Shown in pieces: positions 62,194-64,000 of a stretch of 64,000 nt of DNA. The DNA is from Arthrobacter sp. YN (lineage in GTDB: Bacteria; Actinomycetota; Actinomycetes; Actinomycetales; Micrococcaceae), in contig NZ_CP022436.1 in NCBI RefSeq assembly GCF_002224285.1, forward strand, positions 1,674,001 to 1,738,000, in the 5' to 3' direction. Each line of letters starts with the position of its first letter. The first letter of the stretch is position 1. The notes beneath the pieces are model-generated. The model made no database searches. It was given only the letters and a program-made list of their open reading frames with translations, and was not told the origin of the DNA. The position numbers were made by a program, and so were the translations under genes.

Positions 62194-62886
62194 CTAGTGA
62201 GTGCTGGGGGAAACAGGCGGGTTGTTCTTCCACACTGCCATGTAGCGTCTGTGGCCGCGTGCCAGCGACGTGCCGAAGAAGGCCAGGGCGACCAGGACGG
62301 CCACGGGGACTGCCACCACGGGGGGAAGCCCGGCTGTCAGGAGTGCCGATCCCAGCAGCAGGGCGATCAAGGCCGAGTTGACGAACCCCATGAAGACCAT
62401 GCTGCTGCCAGCGACCTGGCTGAAGTCCGTCCGAACGCCCAGGAAGTAATACGTCCTTTTGGCGCCTTCTTCGTCATCGTGGGCGCCGGCCATCAGGTAC
62501 GGCCTTATGCCGGGATCCATGTCGACGTAGGCCGCCCGCAAGCGGTTCATCGCCAGGACGTACATCAGGTCCTCCATGCCCACACTCATGACGCGGACGT
62601 GAGTGAGCAGGCCAACCACAAGGTCGATACTGAGGACGGTCAGCGCGAAGGCCCTGAAGGCATCTGAAAACTGTGTGGCGTTACCCACCAGCGCCACACT
62701 CAACAGGCTTGCCGAAGTGAAGGTCAGGAACATGCTGATGCGGGTGAGGACTTCTCCTTGGGTGGTACTGCGTGAGGCGAGCAGGCTCCAGTGTTCGGTG
62801 GCCAGCAATTGCGCGCGGACACTCGGTGACAACTCCGTCGGTCTTGCCGGCGGCTCTGGGCTTGAGGCGCCCGGTTCCTCGGACAT
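62194..62886 (-). CDS. Hypothetical four-TM membrane protein
   Basis: A 230-residue protein. After an acidic Pro-rich N-terminus come two TM segments (RISMFLTFTSASLLSVALVG, FALTVLSIDLVVGLLTHVRV), a soluble loop of about 70 residues with MEDLMYVLAMNRLRAAYVDMDPGIRPYL, and two more TMs near the C-terminus. I do not recognise the family. ATG at 62886 is chosen; GTG at 62901 is an alternative. Downstream of the symporter gene on the same strand, 46 nt away. Confidence 0.7.
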   Translation of the reverse strand: MSEEPGASSPEPPARPTELSPSVRAQLLATEHWSLLASRSTTQGEVLTRISMFLTFTSASLLSVALVGNATQFSDAFRAFALTVLSIDLVVGLLTHVRVMSVGMEDLMYVLAMNRLRAAYVDMDPGIRPYLMAGAHDDEEGAKRTYYFLGVRTDFSQVAGSSMVFMGFVNSALIALLLGSALLTAGLPPVVAVPVAVLVALAFFGTSLARGHRRYMAVWKNNPPVSPSTH

Positions 62887-62931
62887 GGCGTCATTGTCCA
62901 CCCTGGCTGCTGCGCGGACAACAGGCCGGGC

Positions 62932-64000
62932 CTAGCGCTCGGTGACCACCGGCCGCTCCGGAACGTGCAGCCGCGACATGACGCGGTTCACAGACGCCGG
63001 CACACGGCTTTTCGTTGCAAGGGAAACGACCACCGTCACCGCGAACGCTGCCGGAACGCTCCACGCCGCCGGCTGGGCAAGCCACGCGGGTGCGTTTCCT
63101 GATCCCATGAGCGTACCCACCACCATGGCACCACCGCAGAGGAGTGCACCGGTCAGCATTCCGGCAATCGCACCGGCGTCGGTCAGGCCGCGCCACCAGA
63201 TTCCCAGGAGCAGGACCGGGCAGATGGTGGAGGCCGTGAACGCGAAGACCAGGCCAACGCTCCCGGCAAGGGCCAGGGTGTCGGTCATCAAGGCAAAGCC
63301 CAACGGCACGACGGCGGCCAGCACCGCTGCGAGGCGGAAGCCCTTGACGCTTCCGCCGAAGAGGTCCTGGCTGATGACGCCTGACAGCGAAACCACCAAC
63401 CCTGAGGTGGTGGACAGGAAAGCGGCGAAGGCTCCGGCGACGACGAGGGCGGAGAGAAGGTCTCCGGCGGTGCCCCCTATCAGCTTGCCGGGGAGCAGAA
63501 GGACCAAGGCATCGGCCTGGCCGGACTGTGCGAGTTCGGGCGCGAACATTCGTCCCACCGCGCCGGACACGGTGGGAAAAAGATAAAAGACGGAGAGCAG
63601 GCCCAGCACAATGAGTGTTGTTCTGCGGGCGGATTGCCCGTCCGGGTTGGTGTAGAACCGCACCAGGACGTGGGGCAGGCCCAGGGTTCCGAAGAGCAAC
63701 GCCACCAACAGGGAAATGTGCTGGTACGCGCCGGCGGAGGCCTGGCCGGTGGGGTTGATGGGAAGCGGCGCCTGGGGTGCCGTTCCGTTACCGGCCAGCA
63801 CCAGCAGCACGAAGACCACCGGAACTGCCAGGGCAGTCAGTTTCAACCAATATTGGAACGCCTGGACAAACGTGATGGAACGCATGCCACCTGCCACCAC
63901 GGTGAGGCACACCACCACAACAACCGCCGTCGAACCTACCCACGACGGCAGTCCGGTGGTGATGCGGATGGTGAGCGCCGCCCCGTGGAGTTGCGGGACG
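62932..64000 (-). CDS. Sodium:solute symporter (acetate permease ActP-like), C-terminal part
   Basis: The open frame continues past the right edge with no start in the window, so the N-terminus is missing. The visible ~355 residues have about nine TM segments. GGMRSITFVQAFQYWLKL is the SSS-family signature region, FGTLGLPHVLVRFYTNPD and AFLSTTSGLVVSLSGVISQD are hallmarks of the acetate/pyruvate-type symporters (ActP/MctC). A monocarboxylate substrate is likely. Stop TAG at 62932. Confidence 0.88.
   Translation of the reverse strand, partial: VPQLHGAALTIRITTGLPSWVGSTAVVVVVCLTVVAGGMRSITFVQAFQYWLKLTALAVPVVFVLLVLAGNGTAPQAPLPINPTGQASAGAYQHISLLVALLFGTLGLPHVLVRFYTNPDGQSARRTTLIVLGLLSVFYLFPTVSGAVGRMFAPELAQSGQADALVLLLPGKLIGGTAGDLLSALVVAGAFAAFLSTTSGLVVSLSGVISQDLFGGSVKGFRLAAVLAAVVPLGFALMTDTLALAGSVGLVFAFTASTICPVLLLGIWWRGLTDAGAIAGMLTGALLCGGAMVVGTLMGSGNAPAWLAQPAAWSVPAAFAVTVVVSLATKSRVPASVNRVMSRLHVPERPVVTER

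Overview
The window looks like a chromosomal segment from a high-GC actinobacterium of the Micrococcaceae (Arthrobacter or Paenarthrobacter type). The grounds are high-GC codon use with many GTG starts, a SAM-IV riboswitch before metX (an actinomycete RNA class), a MsiK-style sugar transporter without its own ATPase, and the order rpsB-tsf-pyrH-frr-cdsA. The genus is inferred from overall gene content and was not checked by a search. Both ends cut genes: gatA on the left, a sodium:solute symporter on the right.

Layout. 1-2.1 kb: end of gatA and gatB (tRNA amidotransferase). 2.1-3.7 kb: a small secreted protein converging on a formylglycine-generating enzyme. 3.98-10.0 kb: a sugar-import operon (two permeases, lipoprotein binding protein, LacI regulator, Gfo/Idh/MocA oxidoreductase). 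10.0-13.4 kb: LysR regulator divergent from tdh-kbl (threonine to glycine). 13.4-14.4 kb: a stand-alone AAA ATPase flanked on both sides by 32-bp-periodic repeats. 14.4-16.7 kb: an FAD amine oxidase and imidazolonepropionase. 16.8-26.0 kb: a secreted GH101 endo-alpha-N-acetylgalactosaminidase divergent from a five-gene operon (SIS isomerase, ROK kinase, PfkB kinase, class II aldolase, DeoR regulator). 26-36 kb: housekeeping and accessory genes including metY and SAM-IV/metX. 36-45 kb: glyS, dusB, dgt, dnaG and two tandem tRNA-Asn. 45-50.9 kb: an Ag85-like membrane esterase coupled to a large MprF-type protein whose N-terminus looks like an inactive rhomboid, plus a glycine-zipper miniprotein and a drug exporter. 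51-54.8 kb: holin-like protein, CDP-alcohol phosphatidyltransferase, a frameshifted DMT permease and a GT4 glycosyltransferase. 54.9-64 kb: a CAT-anticodon tRNA, acyl-CoA dehydrogenase, a degenerate M23 peptidase, the rpsB-tsf-pyrH-frr-cdsA block, a DivIVA-like protein and the symporter.

The most coherent system is a mucin-type O-glycan / N-acetylgalactosamine module. GH101 would release Gal-beta-1,3-GalNAc outside the cell, and the CUT1-type transporter is a candidate importer. The ROK kinase, SIS isomerase/deaminase, PfkB kinase and GatY-type aldolase resemble a GalNAc-6-P to tagatose-1,6-bisphosphate to triose-phosphate route. The N-acetyl-sugar deacetylase, a beta-galactosidase or phosphorylase, and the transporter ATPase are not in the window. 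The link between the two halves, which are 7 kb apart, is inference. The other notable items are the pseudo-rhomboid aminoacyl-lipid synthase with its neighbouring esterase, and the 32-bp repeat arrays around the AAA ATPase.
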